A DNA stretch of 64,000 bases from DASSJM01 sp036280655 (GTDB lineage: Bacteria; Actinomycetota; UBA4738; HRBIN12). A program made the translations under genes and the position numbers. Below are positions 33,477 to 42,853 of this stretch, piece by piece (position 1 is the stretch's first letter; each line of letters opens with the position of its first letter). Below the pieces are notes generated by a model. It searched no databases and was not told where the DNA came from. It saw only the letters and a program-made list of their open reading frames with translations. The DNA is taken from NCBI GenBank assembly GCA_036280655.1, contig DASUQI010000019.1:6212-70211 (forward strand), read 5' to 3'.

Positions 33477-34361
33477 CTATGCTGTCCAGCCCGCCTCGGG
33501 CCGTTCGAACCACACGTGGACCTGGCCCGTCCCCACCGACGCCTCGTACTCGCTGAACTGCTCCCCCGGCGCGGTCCACGCCCGCCCGCCGAGCGCCCCC
33601 GCCATCATCAGGTAGTGGCCGAAGTGCCCCTCCGGGTACGCCTTGCGGTACTCGGGCATGCCGTCGATCACCCCGGCGTGGTCGCCCTTCTCGAACTTCG
33701 CGAGCACCTCCATGTCGGCGTCGTAGTACTTGCGGTCGTAGATGTTGTCGGGCGCCTTCTGGCTCTCGCGCTTGCGGAGATCCTTGAAGTTGAAGAACCG
33801 GTGCGTCATCCCGCCCGACGCGAGCAGCACCACGCGCCGGTCGCTCTGCTCGATCGCCTTGCCGATCAGCTCGCCGAACAGCAGGAAGTCGTTCGTGTCG
33901 CAGCACTGGTTCAGCGCCACGCTCAGCCACGCGGTGTCCGGGTCGCCGAGGAACGTCCAGATGTTCACGGTGCCGTAGAACAGGGGCAGGTACGGGTCGT
34001 CGTTCGCGAGGATCCAGCAGTCGTCGCGGCCCTCGGCCTGCGCCTCGATCAGCTTCGCGAGCTCGGGATCGCCGGGCATGTCGTACGCGATCTGCTTCAT
34101 GCCGCGCGGCAGCTCGTGGCTCGTGAACTTGCCCTGCCGCCGGTCGTGCGAGGTCACGATGTGCTCGAACGTCGACTCCCAGTGCGTGTCGAACACGATC
34201 ACGGCGTCCGGCTTCAGCCGGTCGAGGTTCTCCTGCTTGATGCGGTGCAGGCCCGGGACGAGGGTGATCTCCTTGCCCTCGTTGATCTCGAGCCGCACCT
34301 CCTCCGGCAGCATGATCGTGGGGACGTGCGCCACGAGGGCCGCGCCGACGATCTCGCCCAT
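33477..34361 (-). CDS. hpaD: homoprotocatechuate 2,3-dioxygenase (LigB fold)
   Basis: A 294-residue class III extradiol dioxygenase close in layout to E. coli HpaD: N-terminal AALVAHVPTIMLPEE with metal ligand H12, VIVFDTHWESTFEHIV, KFTSHELPRGMKQIAYDMPG, VVLLASGGMTHRF and GTGQVHVWF. It cleaves 3,4-dihydroxyphenylacetate in the meta position using iron. The semialdehyde dehydrogenase gene lies 23 nt upstream, as in hpa operons; the other pathway genes are not in the window. Confidence 0.88.
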   Translation of the reverse strand: MGEIVGAALVAHVPTIMLPEEVRLEINEGKEITLVPGLHRIKQENLDRLKPDAVIVFDTHWESTFEHIVTSHDRRQGKFTSHELPRGMKQIAYDMPGDPELAKLIEAQAEGRDDCWILANDDPYLPLFYGTVNIWTFLGDPDTAWLSVALNQCCDTNDFLLFGELIGKAIEQSDRRVVLLASGGMTHRFFNFKDLRKRESQKAPDNIYDRKYYDADMEVLAKFEKGDHAGVIDGMPEYRKAYPEGHFGHYLMMAGALGGRAWTAPGEQFSEYEASVGTGQVHVWFERPEAGWTA

Positions 34362-34384
34362 TCAGTCCTCCTGTCTCAATTGGC

Positions 34385-35854
34385 CTACCGCTTTGCTCCT
34401 CGAGACCAGGGTGCCGTGCAGACGTTCTTCACGTCCGCGTAGAAGTCGAAGCTGTAGACTCCGCCCTCGCGCCCGACGCCCGAGGACTTCGCTCCGCCGA
34501 ACGGCGCACGCAGGTCGCGCACGAAGAAGCAGTTCACCCAGACGGTGCCGGCGACGAGGCGCTCGGAGACGCGCTCGGCCCGCTCGCGGTCGGCGGTGTA
34601 GAGGATCGCGGCGAGCCCGTAGTCGGTCTCGTTCGCCAACGCGATCGCCTCGTCCTCGGTCTGGAACGTCTGGATCGTGAGGACGGGCCCGAACACCTCC
34701 TTGCGGAGCACCTCGGCGCCTTCGGGCACGTCGGAGAACAACGTCGGCCGGTAGTAGAGGCCGCCGAGCTCCTCGTTCGGGCCGCCGCCGAGCAGGACGG
34801 TCGCGCCCTCGGCCTTCGCGCGCTGCACGAACCCGTCCACGCGCTCGAAGTGCTCGCGCGTGATCTGCGGGCCGATGTCGGTCGTCTCCTCGCGCGGATC
34901 GCCCTGGCGGATCGCGCCGGCGGCCTCGAGGAACCGCTCGAGGAAGGCATCGACTATCGAGCGCTCGACGATCAGTCTCGTCCCCGCGAGGCAGACCTGC
35001 CCCGCGTTGTCGAACTGGTTCACGGCCTGTTTCACGACCGCGTCGAGGTCCGCGTCGGCGAACGCGACGAACGGCGACTTCCCTCCGAGCTCGAGCGAGA
35101 CCGGCGTGAGGTTCGCGGCCGCGGACTGCGCGACGAGCTTCCCGGTCTCGATCGACCCGGTGAACGCGATCCGATCGACCTTCGGGTGCGCGGTGAGCGC
35201 GGCGCCGGCCTCCTCGCCGATCCCCTGCACGACGTTGAACGCGCCGTCCGGCAGACCCGCCTCGCGCGTGATGTCGGCCAGCAGGGAGGCGGTTAGCGGC
35301 GCCCATTCCGGCGGCTTCGCCACGACGCTGTTGCCCGATGCGAGCGCCGGCGCGATCCGCCAGGTGGCGAGCATCAGCGGGGCGTTCCACGGCGTGATGA
35401 CGACCGTGACCCCGGACGGGTCCCATTCGGTCCTGCTGACGAAGTCGTTCATCTCGAACGCCTCGTCGCCGAGCTCCATCAGCTGGTCGGCGAAGAATCG
35501 GAAGTTGCGCGCGACCCGCGGCATCACCGAGTTCAGATGCGAACGCAGGAGCGAGCCGTTGTCGCGGGTCTCGACCGGCGCGAGCTCGGGGACGCGCTCC
35601 TCGACGAGCTCCGCCACCCGATGGAGCACCTTCGCGCGATCCTGGGGCGAGGTCCGTCCCCACGTGTCGAACGCGGCCTGCGCCGCCTCGAGCGCCCGGT
35701 CCGCCTCTGCGCCGCCGCCGCGGGCGATCTCGGCGATGACCTGCTCGTCGATCGGCGAGAGGTCCTCGAAGGCCTGAGTGGAGCCGACGCGCTCGCCGCC
35801 GATCCAGTGGTCGGTCGAGATCTCGACGCCGTCGATCGTGGCGTTCGCGCCCGT
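34385..35854 (-). CDS. hpaE: aldehyde dehydrogenase, probable 5-carboxymethyl-2-hydroxymuconate-semialdehyde dehydrogenase
   Basis: About 489 residues with full ALDH motifs: TPWNAPLMLATWRIAPAL, SLELGGKSPFV with the general base, and NAGQVCLAGTR with the nucleophile. Position directly before hpaD supports HpaE. The start is odd: a strong ribosome site (ggaaggag) is followed at 7-nt spacing by ACG (35854), and no ATG, GTG or TTG lies between it and the conserved DHWIGGERV. So the gene starts at ACG, or ATG was mutated to ACG. The gene otherwise looks intact. Confidence 0.85.
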   Translation of the reverse strand, partial: TGANATIDGVEISTDHWIGGERVGSTQAFEDLSPIDEQVIAEIARGGGAEADRALEAAQAAFDTWGRTSPQDRAKVLHRVAELVEERVPELAPVETRDNGSLLRSHLNSVMPRVARNFRFFADQLMELGDEAFEMNDFVSRTEWDPSGVTVVITPWNAPLMLATWRIAPALASGNSVVAKPPEWAPLTASLLADITREAGLPDGAFNVVQGIGEEAGAALTAHPKVDRIAFTGSIETGKLVAQSAAANLTPVSLELGGKSPFVAFADADLDAVVKQAVNQFDNAGQVCLAGTRLIVERSIVDAFLERFLEAAGAIRQGDPREETTDIGPQITREHFERVDGFVQRAKAEGATVLLGGGPNEELGGLYYRPTLFSDVPEGAEVLRKEVFGPVLTIQTFQTEDEAIALANETDYGLAAILYTADRERAERVSERLVAGTVWVNCFFVRDLRAPFGGAKSSGVGREGGVYSFDFYADVKNVCTAPWSRGAKR

Positions 35855-35928
35855 GGAACGGCTCCTTCCGGCAGGGGTGGTTCGGTCCCGAACGTAGGGC
35901 GGGGCCGTTCGAAGTGTCAAACGAGCGT

Positions 35929-35934
35929 TAGGGT
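35929..35934 (+). promoter_or_regulatory. -10 box, leaderless promoter of dehydratase-like gene
   Basis: TAGGGT sits 8 nt before the GTG at 35943, so the transcript should begin at or within 2 nt of the start codon. It lies in the 88-nt divergent gap before hpaE. Confidence 0.4.
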
Positions 35935-35942
35935 CTCTGCCC

Positions 35943-36878
35943 GTGACCCCCACCGTCGGGCCCGTGGAGATCGGCGCCGCGCACGAGCGGATCGGTGCGC
36001 GCGTGCGCCGGACGCCGGTGCTCGAGCTCGCGCTCGGGACGTTCGGCGTGCCCGGGCGGCTCACGCTGAAGCTCGAGCTCATGCAGCACACGGGCTCGTT
36101 CAAGCCGCGCGGCGCGTTCAACAAGATGCTCTCGTCCGAGGTGCCGGAGACCGGCGTGATCGCGGCCTCGGGGGGGAACTTCGGCCTCGCGGTCGCGTAC
36201 GCGGCACACACGCTCGGCCACCGCGCCGAGATCTTCGTGCCGTCGAACTCCCCCAAGCTCAAGGCCGAACGGATCCGCGCGCTCGGCGCCGACGTCACGG
36301 TCGCCGATGGCTACTACGACGAGGCGCTCGAGGCGAGCCGCGGCCGGGCCGGGAAGACCGGCGCGCTCGTGATGCACGCGTTCGACCAGCCCGAGATCGT
36401 CGCCGGCCAGGGGACGATCGGACTCGAGCTCGCCGAGCAGGTTCCCGAAGCCGACACGGTGCTCGTCGCGATCGGCGGCGGCGGGCTGATCGGTGGCGTG
36501 GCCGCCTGGTACGAGGGCCGGACGCGCGTGATCGGCGTCGAGCCCGAGACGAGCACCTGCATGACCTCGGCGCTGGAGGCCGGCGAGCCGGTCGACGTCA
36601 CCTACGGCGGCTACGCGAGCGACTCGCTCGGGTGCCGGCGTGCCGGCGAGATCTCGTTCGCCGTCGTGTCGAAGTTCGTCGAGCGCGTGGTCCTCGTCTC
36701 GGACGACGCGATCCGCGACGCGCAGCGTCGCCTGTGGGATTCGGTGCGCGTGTTCGCGGAGCCGGGAGGCGCGACCGCGGTCGCCGCGGTCCTCTCGGGT
36801 GCCTACGTGCCGGAACCCGACGAGCGCGTGGTCGTGATCGTCTGCGGGGCGAACGGCGACCTCGACGCGCTCTCCTAG
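35943..36878 (+). CDS. threonine/serine dehydratase-like PLP enzyme
   Basis: A 311-residue fold type II PLP enzyme. K54 in HTGSFKPRGAFN makes the Schiff base, ASGGNFGLAVAYAA is the substrate loop, and VAIGGGGLIGGVAAW binds the cofactor phosphate. It lacks the C-terminal regulatory ACT domain of biosynthetic IlvA, so it is of the catabolic or serine racemase type. GTG start with a leaderless promoter. Converges with pepN; stops overlap by 4 nt. Confidence 0.88.
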   Translation: MTPTVGPVEIGAAHERIGARVRRTPVLELALGTFGVPGRLTLKLELMQHTGSFKPRGAFNKMLSSEVPETGVIAASGGNFGLAVAYAAHTLGHRAEIFVPSNSPKLKAERIRALGADVTVADGYYDEALEASRGRAGKTGALVMHAFDQPEIVAGQGTIGLELAEQVPEADTVLVAIGGGGLIGGVAAWYEGRTRVIGVEPETSTCMTSALEAGEPVDVTYGGYASDSLGCRRAGEISFAVVSKFVERVVLVSDDAIRDAQRRLWDSVRVFAEPGGATAVAAVLSGAYVPEPDERVVVIVCGANGDLDALS

Positions 36879-39424
36879 CTCGCCGAGAGCTCGGCGCCGC
36901 TCGCGAACGCCGACATCAGCTCCGGCGTAGCGCGCGTACGGAACCCCGCGTTCACCGCCTGCCGCTCGAGCGCCTGCCGGAGGATGAGCGCCGACTGCGG
37001 GATCGGGTGCGCCTCGAAGAACGCCGCGGTGTCCTCGACGTCCTCGGGACGCGTGAGGAACCGGATCCCGTCCGCCACGTACACGAGCGTGGTGGGCGCC
37101 ACCTTCGCCACGATCTCGTCCCAGTGGGCCTTCACGAAGGTCCACGCGAGCCCGCCGTGGTCGCGGTTCGCCATCGACCGCGCGAGCACCCCCGGGACGT
37201 TCTGCGCCCGGATGTCGGGGCCGAGCGCCATCGTCGTGGTTCGGTCCACGAGCACCTCGTCGCGGAAGTCCGGGAGCGCGTAGAGGTACCGGAGCTCCTC
37301 CTGCGGCGTCCGGGCGGACTTCGTCGCCTCGAGGAAGCGGTCGTAGTCCTCGGGCGTTCCGCCGGCCGCTACGATCCCGACCGACGCCGCGACGAGCGAC
37401 GGATCCACCTGGCCGTCGCCGCGGGACTCTCGTTCGATCTCCATCGCGAGGCCGTACGCCTGCGGGTCGGCGCCGAGGACGCCGAGCGCCGACACCAGTG
37501 CCCCGCGCAGCGGCTTGTCGAGGTCCCGCTCGCCCTCGCGCGGCTCCCAGCCGATCCGCTCGATCACGGGCCAGAGCAGGCCGCGGATCCAGGAGCGGAA
37601 GTGCTCGCGCGGCCCGCCCGTGAGGAACCGCTCGCACCACGTCAGGCCCTGCAGGAGCGCCTGCCAGACCGGCAGCTCGGTCTCCTCCTTGAACGACTCG
37701 GCGAACCGGCAGAAGTCGACGGCCGAACGCCGGCCCGCCACGACCGACGCCCACGTGTCGTCGACGAGCTGCGTCCGCTCATCGGTCGAGAGCGACCGCA
37801 GCTCCTCGGTGAGGCGCCCGAGCAGCTCGTCGTCGTACGCGACCCGCACGAACGCGTGCACGCCGGCGTTCACGACGACCGAGCCGTCGTCGGGTGCGTC
37901 GATCGAGGCGCCGTCGGGCTCGATCAGCACCGGGTCGGTCCCGCGCGAGGTCCGCACGAGCAGGGGAACGTCCCAAACGGTGTCTTCCTCCTTGCCCGAG
38001 ATCAGGTACCGGCGCTGCGTGAGGTCGACCGCGGCGTCGCCCAGCGCGGCCGAGACCATCGGATACCCGCCCTGCCAGATCCAGCCGTCCATGATCCGCC
38101 GGACCGGCTCGTCGGTCGCCTTCTCGATCGAGTCCCACAGGTCGTGCGTCTCGGTGTTCCCGAACCGGTGCTCGTCGAGGTAGCGGCGGATCCCGTCGCG
38201 GAACCGTTCGGCGCCGAGGTACTGCTCGAGCATCCGCAGGACCGCCGCGCCCTTCGTGTACGTGAGGATGTCGAACATCCCCGCGGCGTCGTCGGGCGAG
38301 CGCACGGGGTACTCGATCGAGCGCGTGCTCTCGAGCGCGTCCACCTCGAACGCGATCGCGCGCGAGCGCAGGAACTGGCTCCAGCGCTCCCAATCGGGCC
38401 GGTAGGCGTCGACCGCGAGCAGCTCCATCAGCGTCGCGAACGCCTCGTTCAGCCAGATGCCGTTCCACCATCGCATCGTCACGAGGTCGCCGAACCACAT
38501 GTGCGCGAGCTCGTGGGCGATCACGTCGGCGACCAGCGCGAGCTCGGGCTGTGTCGCCGTGTCGGGGTCGACGAGCAGCAGGCTCTCGCGGTACGTGACG
38601 AGTCCGAGGTTCTCCATCGCGCCTTGGGCGAAGTCCGGGAGCGCGACCATGTCCATCTTCTTGTCCGGGTACGGGATCCCGTAGTACTCGGCGAAGAACC
38701 GCAGGCTGAACGCCCCCACGTCGAGCGCGAACGCCGTGAGGTGGCCTTTCCCCGGCTGGTGCACGATCCGGAGCGGCACGCCGTCCACGTCGACCGGCTC
38801 GGTCGCCTCGAGCGGACCCACCACGAACGCGACGAGGTACGTCGACATCACCATCGTGTCGTCGAACCGGACCCGGACGCGGCCGTCGCCGTTCTCCTCG
38901 CGCCCGAGCTCCGGGCCGTTCGAGATCGCGATCAGCTCGGGCTTCGTCACGATCGTGACGCCGAAGACCGCCTTCATGTCGGGCTCGTCCCAGCAGGGGA
39001 ACGCCCTCCGCGCGTCGGTCGACTCGAACTGCGTGGTCGCGATCGTGTGGGCAACGCCGCCCTCGTCCGTGTAGGTCGACCGATAGAAGCCGTGGAGCTG
39101 CTCGGACAGGCGCCCTCGGAACTCGAGGTGCAGGACCCACTCCCCCGGCTCCGCGGTCCCCGAGAGCAGGAGGTGGGCCCGCTCGGTCTCGGGGTCGATC
39201 CGGACCGACGAGACCTCGAGCGTCCCGCCCGGGCCCTCGAGGCTGCCGGGTCCGACCTCGAGGTCGAGTGCGTTCAGGACGATCTCGTCGACGCGGTCCT
39301 GGACCTCGACGGTCACCGACTCGCTTCCGGCGAACGTCAACGCGTCCAGGTCGGGTTCGAGCACGAGGTCGTACCGGCGGGGCACGACCGTGCGCGGGAG
39401 GCGGTACCGGGCTTCCTCGTCCAT
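36875..39424 (-). CDS. pepN: M1 family aminopeptidase N
   Basis: An 849-residue zinc aminopeptidase with the standard architecture. Substrate-recognition GAMEN at 268-272, zinc motif HELAHMWFGD with H304, E305, H308 and E327 in WLNEAFA, and ERAP-like C-terminal helices (from about residue 520). It trims N-terminal residues from peptides in the cytoplasm. ATG 39424; longer in-frame starts exist but add residues not seen in the family. Stands alone, convergent with the dehydratase gene. Confidence 0.95.
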   Translation of the reverse strand: MDEEARYRLPRTVVPRRYDLVLEPDLDALTFAGSESVTVEVQDRVDEIVLNALDLEVGPGSLEGPGGTLEVSSVRIDPETERAHLLLSGTAEPGEWVLHLEFRGRLSEQLHGFYRSTYTDEGGVAHTIATTQFESTDARRAFPCWDEPDMKAVFGVTIVTKPELIAISNGPELGREENGDGRVRVRFDDTMVMSTYLVAFVVGPLEATEPVDVDGVPLRIVHQPGKGHLTAFALDVGAFSLRFFAEYYGIPYPDKKMDMVALPDFAQGAMENLGLVTYRESLLLVDPDTATQPELALVADVIAHELAHMWFGDLVTMRWWNGIWLNEAFATLMELLAVDAYRPDWERWSQFLRSRAIAFEVDALESTRSIEYPVRSPDDAAGMFDILTYTKGAAVLRMLEQYLGAERFRDGIRRYLDEHRFGNTETHDLWDSIEKATDEPVRRIMDGWIWQGGYPMVSAALGDAAVDLTQRRYLISGKEEDTVWDVPLLVRTSRGTDPVLIEPDGASIDAPDDGSVVVNAGVHAFVRVAYDDELLGRLTEELRSLSTDERTQLVDDTWASVVAGRRSAVDFCRFAESFKEETELPVWQALLQGLTWCERFLTGGPREHFRSWIRGLLWPVIERIGWEPREGERDLDKPLRGALVSALGVLGADPQAYGLAMEIERESRGDGQVDPSLVAASVGIVAAGGTPEDYDRFLEATKSARTPQEELRYLYALPDFRDEVLVDRTTTMALGPDIRAQNVPGVLARSMANRDHGGLAWTFVKAHWDEIVAKVAPTTLVYVADGIRFLTRPEDVEDTAAFFEAHPIPQSALILRQALERQAVNAGFRTRATPELMSAFASGAELSAS

Positions 39425-39536
39425 GAGGGGCGAGCCTACCCTCCCGGCGGGCGGGATGAACATCGGCCGGTCCCTCGATGACCCCGGGTCATGGAACGGC
39501 CCCCAACGCCGCGAGGGTCTGGCATCCTCCTCGGCC

Positions 39537-39774
39537 GTGACGACGCGGGATCGCGGGAATGCGTTCCGCACGGCGGCCGCATCGGCCGTCCTGCTCGTCG
39601 CCGCGGCACCCGGTCTGGTCGCCAGACGGCTCGAAGATCGCCTACCAGGGCGCGCCGGGGATCTGGGTGCTCGACCTCGCGAGCGGCGAGGACACGATGC
39701 TCGACCCCGAGCTGTGGGGACCCGTGTGGCTCGACGACGACACGCTGATCGTCGCGATGCCGCCGCCCGAGTGA
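39537..39774 (+). pseudogene. secreted PD40/TolB-like propeller protein, deleted and frameshifted
   Basis: GTG 39537 opens a short signal peptide (FRTAAASAVLLVAAAPGLVA), then the frame is lost. In a second frame the end of a propeller protein follows: WSPDGSKIAYQGAPGIWVLD, LASGEDTML and LDDDTLIVAMPPPE to TGA at 39774. WSPDGSKIAY is the classic PD40 blade motif. The two parts belong together only if most blades and a frame-changing segment were deleted, so this is the stump of a larger secreted protein. Confidence 0.65.
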
Positions 39775-39784
39775 CGCCGCGGCG

Positions 39785-40711
39785 TCAGTCGTTCACGTAG
39801 GTCAGCCAGTCCGCGTACTTCTCGGTCTCACCCTTGGTCGCCGCGAAGAACGCGCCCTGCAGCTCCTTCGTGATCGGCCCGCGCGTCCCCTCGCCGACCG
39901 GACGGTGGTCCACCTCGCGGACCGGCGTGATCTCGGCGGCCGTCCCGGTGAAGAAGCACTCGTCGGCGTTGTACAGGTCGGTGCGGACGAGGTTCTCCTC
40001 GGTCACCTCGTACCCGAGGTCGCGGGCGATCGTGATCACGCTGCTGCGGGTGATCCCGTCGAGGCACCCCGCCTGGATCGGCGGCGTCGTCACCGTTCGG
40101 TCGCGGACGATGAACAGGTTCTCCCCCGAGCCGTCGGTGATGTAGCCGTGGTCGTTGAGCAGCACGGCCTCGTCGTAGCCGGCCATGACGCTCTCCATCT
40201 TCGCGAGGACGCCGTTGATGTACTGGCCGGTGGCCTTGGCCGAGGACGGGAGCGCGTTCTGCGAGTTCCGGCGCCACGAGGAGATCTTGATGCTCACGCC
40301 GTTCTCGAGCGCGTGCTCGCCGAGGTAGGCGCCCCACGGCCAGACCGCGATGAACACGTTGATCGGCGCGTCGAGCGGGTTCACTCCCATCTCGCCGTAC
40401 CCGCGATAGACGACCGGCCGGATGTAGCAGGCCTTGAGGTCGTTCGCTCGGATGACCTCCCTGATCGCGTCGCCGATCGCCTCGATCGAGTAGGGGATGT
40501 CCATGTGGTAGAGCTTCGCCGAACGGAACAGGCGCTTGAGGTGCTCGTCGAGGTGCCAGACCGCCGCCCCGCGTTCGGTCTCGTAGGCCCTGATCCCCTC
40601 GAAGACGCCGCTGCCGTAGTGCAACGCATGGCTGAGCACGTGGATCTTGGCGTCGCGCCAGTCCACGAGCTCCCCATCCATCCAGATCTTCTCGACCTCG
40701 GTGATCGGCAT
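39785..40711 (-). CDS. ilvE: branched-chain amino acid aminotransferase IlvE
   Basis: A 308-residue fold type IV PLP aminotransferase of the class I BCAT size. K159 in LPSSAKATGQYIN is the PLP lysine; HALHYGSGVFEGIRAYE and the glycine-rich TDGSGENLFIVR are hallmarks of IlvE. It performs the last step of valine, leucine and isoleucine synthesis. ATG 40711 follows ggaggctccgagctc. No other ilv genes are near. Confidence 0.94.
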   Translation of the reverse strand: MPITEVEKIWMDGELVDWRDAKIHVLSHALHYGSGVFEGIRAYETERGAAVWHLDEHLKRLFRSAKLYHMDIPYSIEAIGDAIREVIRANDLKACYIRPVVYRGYGEMGVNPLDAPINVFIAVWPWGAYLGEHALENGVSIKISSWRRNSQNALPSSAKATGQYINGVLAKMESVMAGYDEAVLLNDHGYITDGSGENLFIVRDRTVTTPPIQAGCLDGITRSSVITIARDLGYEVTEENLVRTDLYNADECFFTGTAAEITPVREVDHRPVGEGTRGPITKELQGAFFAATKGETEKYADWLTYVND

Positions 40712-40796
40712 GAGCTCGGAGCCTCCTCGGGAGCGATGGCGGACCGGCTCGCCGGCCCGATGTCGACAGGATAGCCGCAGGTGGGTCCCTGCGTGC

Positions 40797-41576
40797 CTAG
40801 CCGGGCAGGTCGTAGGCGCGCCAGACCTGCGGGAGCGTCGACCGTCGCACCTCGTCGAGCGGGCCGAACCGCTCGGCCGCCCAGGGACGCAGTTCGGAGG
40901 TCACTCGGCGCCGAACGTCGTCCGGCACCTGCCACGTCCAGGAGTACCGGCCCTGCTCGATCCCGTCGAGGAAGTCCCTGAGCGCGTCCTCCCAGACCTC
41001 GTGGACCGCCGGGAGGATCCGGAGAGTCGCCCCATGACCGCCCATCTCGGCGTCGAGGGCCCCGTACTCCGCCCAGTTCAGGCCCACGGGATCGAGCGAT
41101 ACCCCCACGATCTCGCCGAAGCGCCGTTGGACCGCGAACCGCTCCTCGTCGTACGCGCCGAGCTCCACGAGGAACACGCCGCCGGGGCGGACGACCCGAA
41201 CGGTCTCGGCGAGGACGCGTTGCCAGTCCGGGATCAGGTGCAGCACCCACCGCAGGTACGCGCCGCCGAACGCCGCGTCCGCGAGCGGCATCCGCGTCGC
41301 GTCGCCGAGCACGAGCGGGAACGGCGCCTCCCCGCCGGACTTCTCCAGGAGCTTCCTCACCATCGCCTCGGTGAGGTCGAGCCCCGCGAGCGGGACGCCG
41401 GCATCATGCAGCGGCAGCGCGAGCAGCCCCGTGCCGACGCCGACCTCGAGCACGCGGCCCCGCCCGTCGAACTCGGACGCGAGCAGCTCGGTCGTCCGAG
41501 CCATGGCATCGGCCGAGATCGCGCGCGTCTGATCGTAGATCTCGGCCGCGCGGTCGAACCGGACGCTCTCGCTCAC
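40797..41576 (-). CDS. class I SAM-dependent methyltransferase
   Basis: A 259-residue Rossmann methyltransferase. VLEVGVGTGLLALPL is the SAM-binding motif I, GDATRMPLADAAFGGAYLRW motif II/III, and VVRPGGVFLVELGAYDE the post-III strand. Substrate not readable. Its GTG overlaps the stop of the upstream GcvT-like gene, so the two are translated together: one removes a methyl or methylene group, the other moves methyl from SAM, which suggests linked one-carbon chemistry. Confidence 0.85.
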   Translation of the reverse strand: MSESVRFDRAAEIYDQTRAISADAMARTTELLASEFDGRGRVLEVGVGTGLLALPLHDAGVPLAGLDLTEAMVRKLLEKSGGEAPFPLVLGDATRMPLADAAFGGAYLRWVLHLIPDWQRVLAETVRVVRPGGVFLVELGAYDEERFAVQRRFGEIVGVSLDPVGLNWAEYGALDAEMGGHGATLRILPAVHEVWEDALRDFLDGIEQGRYSWTWQVPDDVRRRVTSELRPWAAERFGPLDEVRRSTLPQVWRAYDLPG

Positions 41577-42727
41577 GACTTCGGGATGTCCTTGCCGGGG
41601 TCGACGAACGGCAGCGCCGCGACCGTGATCGGCACCCGCCCCCGCGGCGTCTCGACCTCGAGCGCGGACCCTGGCGCCTCGAACGCGATCGGCACCCACG
41701 CGTAGCCGACGTTCTTCTCCAGGCGCGGCGACCACGCGCCGGCGGTGATCCGCCCCACGCGCTCGTCGCCGTCGAGCACAGGCCAGAAGTCGTTCAGCGC
41801 GCCCTCGTCGCTCATCGGCGGTCCGCCGATCTCCACGCCGACGAGCTTGCGGTCGACGCCCTCGTCGCGCAAGCGGCGGAGCCAGTCCTTGCCGATGAAG
41901 TCGGCCTCCTGGTCGAGCTCGACGTACTTCTCGAGCCCGGTGACGTGCATCGGCGTGTCCGAGAACCGCATGTCCGAGCCGAAGTTGAAGATCCCGGCCT
42001 CGATCCGGCGCGCCTCCGACGGCGCGATGACCCGGATCCCGTGCGGTTCGCCGGCCTGGAACACCCGCTCGAACAGGTCGTCGCCGCGGCTCCCGTCGCG
42101 CAGGTAGATCTCGTACCCGACCTCGCCGGTCCACCCCGTGCGCGAGACCACGACCGGGATGCCATCGACCTCGGTCTCCTCGCAGAAGTAGTAGCGGAGC
42201 CCGGCGACCTCCTCGCCGAACAGGTCGGAGATCACGTGCCGGCTCTTCGGGCCCTGGACCTGGAGTGGCGAGACGTCCGGCTCGTCGAGGTCGACATCCG
42301 TGCCGGCGAACGCCGCCACGCCCTTCGCGTACAGGAGCGCGTCGGAGTCGGCGAGCGCGAGCCAGAACCGGTCCTCCTCGAGCCGCAGGAGCACGGGATC
42401 GTTCACGAACCCGCCGTGCCGGGCGGTGAGGATCGCGTACTTGCACTGCCCCACCGCGCACGTCGAGAGGTCACGGCAGGTGAGCAGGTTCGTGAACTCG
42501 AACGCGTCGGGCCCGGTGATCTCGACGATCCGTTCGACCGAGACGTCCCACAGCGTCACGTCGTTCAGCAGCGCCCAGTACTCGGCGACGGGATCCTCGT
42601 ACAGCGTCGGGAGCAGCATGTGGTTGTAGATGCCCCAGCTCTTGCACCCGTGGCGCTTCGTCGCCTCGAAGAACGGCGACTTGCGATACCAGGGTTGGAT
42701 GTAGAACGTGAACGTCTCCGACGCCAT
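41573..42727 (-). CDS. GcvT-family aminomethyltransferase-like enzyme (copy 1)
   Basis: A 384-residue protein with the GcvT folate-binding fold and C-terminal barrel: LWDVSVERIVEITGPDAFEF, LLTCRDLSTCAVGQ, SPLQVQGPKSRHV, VVVSRTGWTGEVGYEIYLRD, APSEARRIEAGIFNFG and a C-terminal AWSPRLEKNVGYAWVPI. It resembles DmdA and other GcvT-like demethylases more than the glycine-cleavage T protein, which normally sits with gcvH and gcvP. Likely a THF-dependent demethylase. ATG 42727 with gggagg; a paralogue is at 44601. Confidence 0.87.
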   Translation of the reverse strand: MASETFTFYIQPWYRKSPFFEATKRHGCKSWGIYNHMLLPTLYEDPVAEYWALLNDVTLWDVSVERIVEITGPDAFEFTNLLTCRDLSTCAVGQCKYAILTARHGGFVNDPVLLRLEEDRFWLALADSDALLYAKGVAAFAGTDVDLDEPDVSPLQVQGPKSRHVISDLFGEEVAGLRYYFCEETEVDGIPVVVSRTGWTGEVGYEIYLRDGSRGDDLFERVFQAGEPHGIRVIAPSEARRIEAGIFNFGSDMRFSDTPMHVTGLEKYVELDQEADFIGKDWLRRLRDEGVDRKLVGVEIGGPPMSDEGALNDFWPVLDGDERVGRITAGAWSPRLEKNVGYAWVPIAFEAPGSALEVETPRGRVPITVAALPFVDPGKDIPKS

Positions 42728-42853
42728 CGGGCCTCCCGTCGCGAACTCGAGATGGCGTCGGAGCGTAGCCCGTTCTTCCTCGCCGGTCCGTTTCTCCCTC
42801 GCCGGTCCTTCACCTAACGTGACCGACCTCACAGACCGGCCCGTCGAACGGAC

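Noticed and set aside
35537..39481. A 1314-codon open frame on the + strand opposite pepN and hpaE
   Set aside because: It is an Arg/Pro/Asp/Val-rich shadow caused by high GC in the third codon position of the real minus-strand genes; it has no domain and crosses two true genes.
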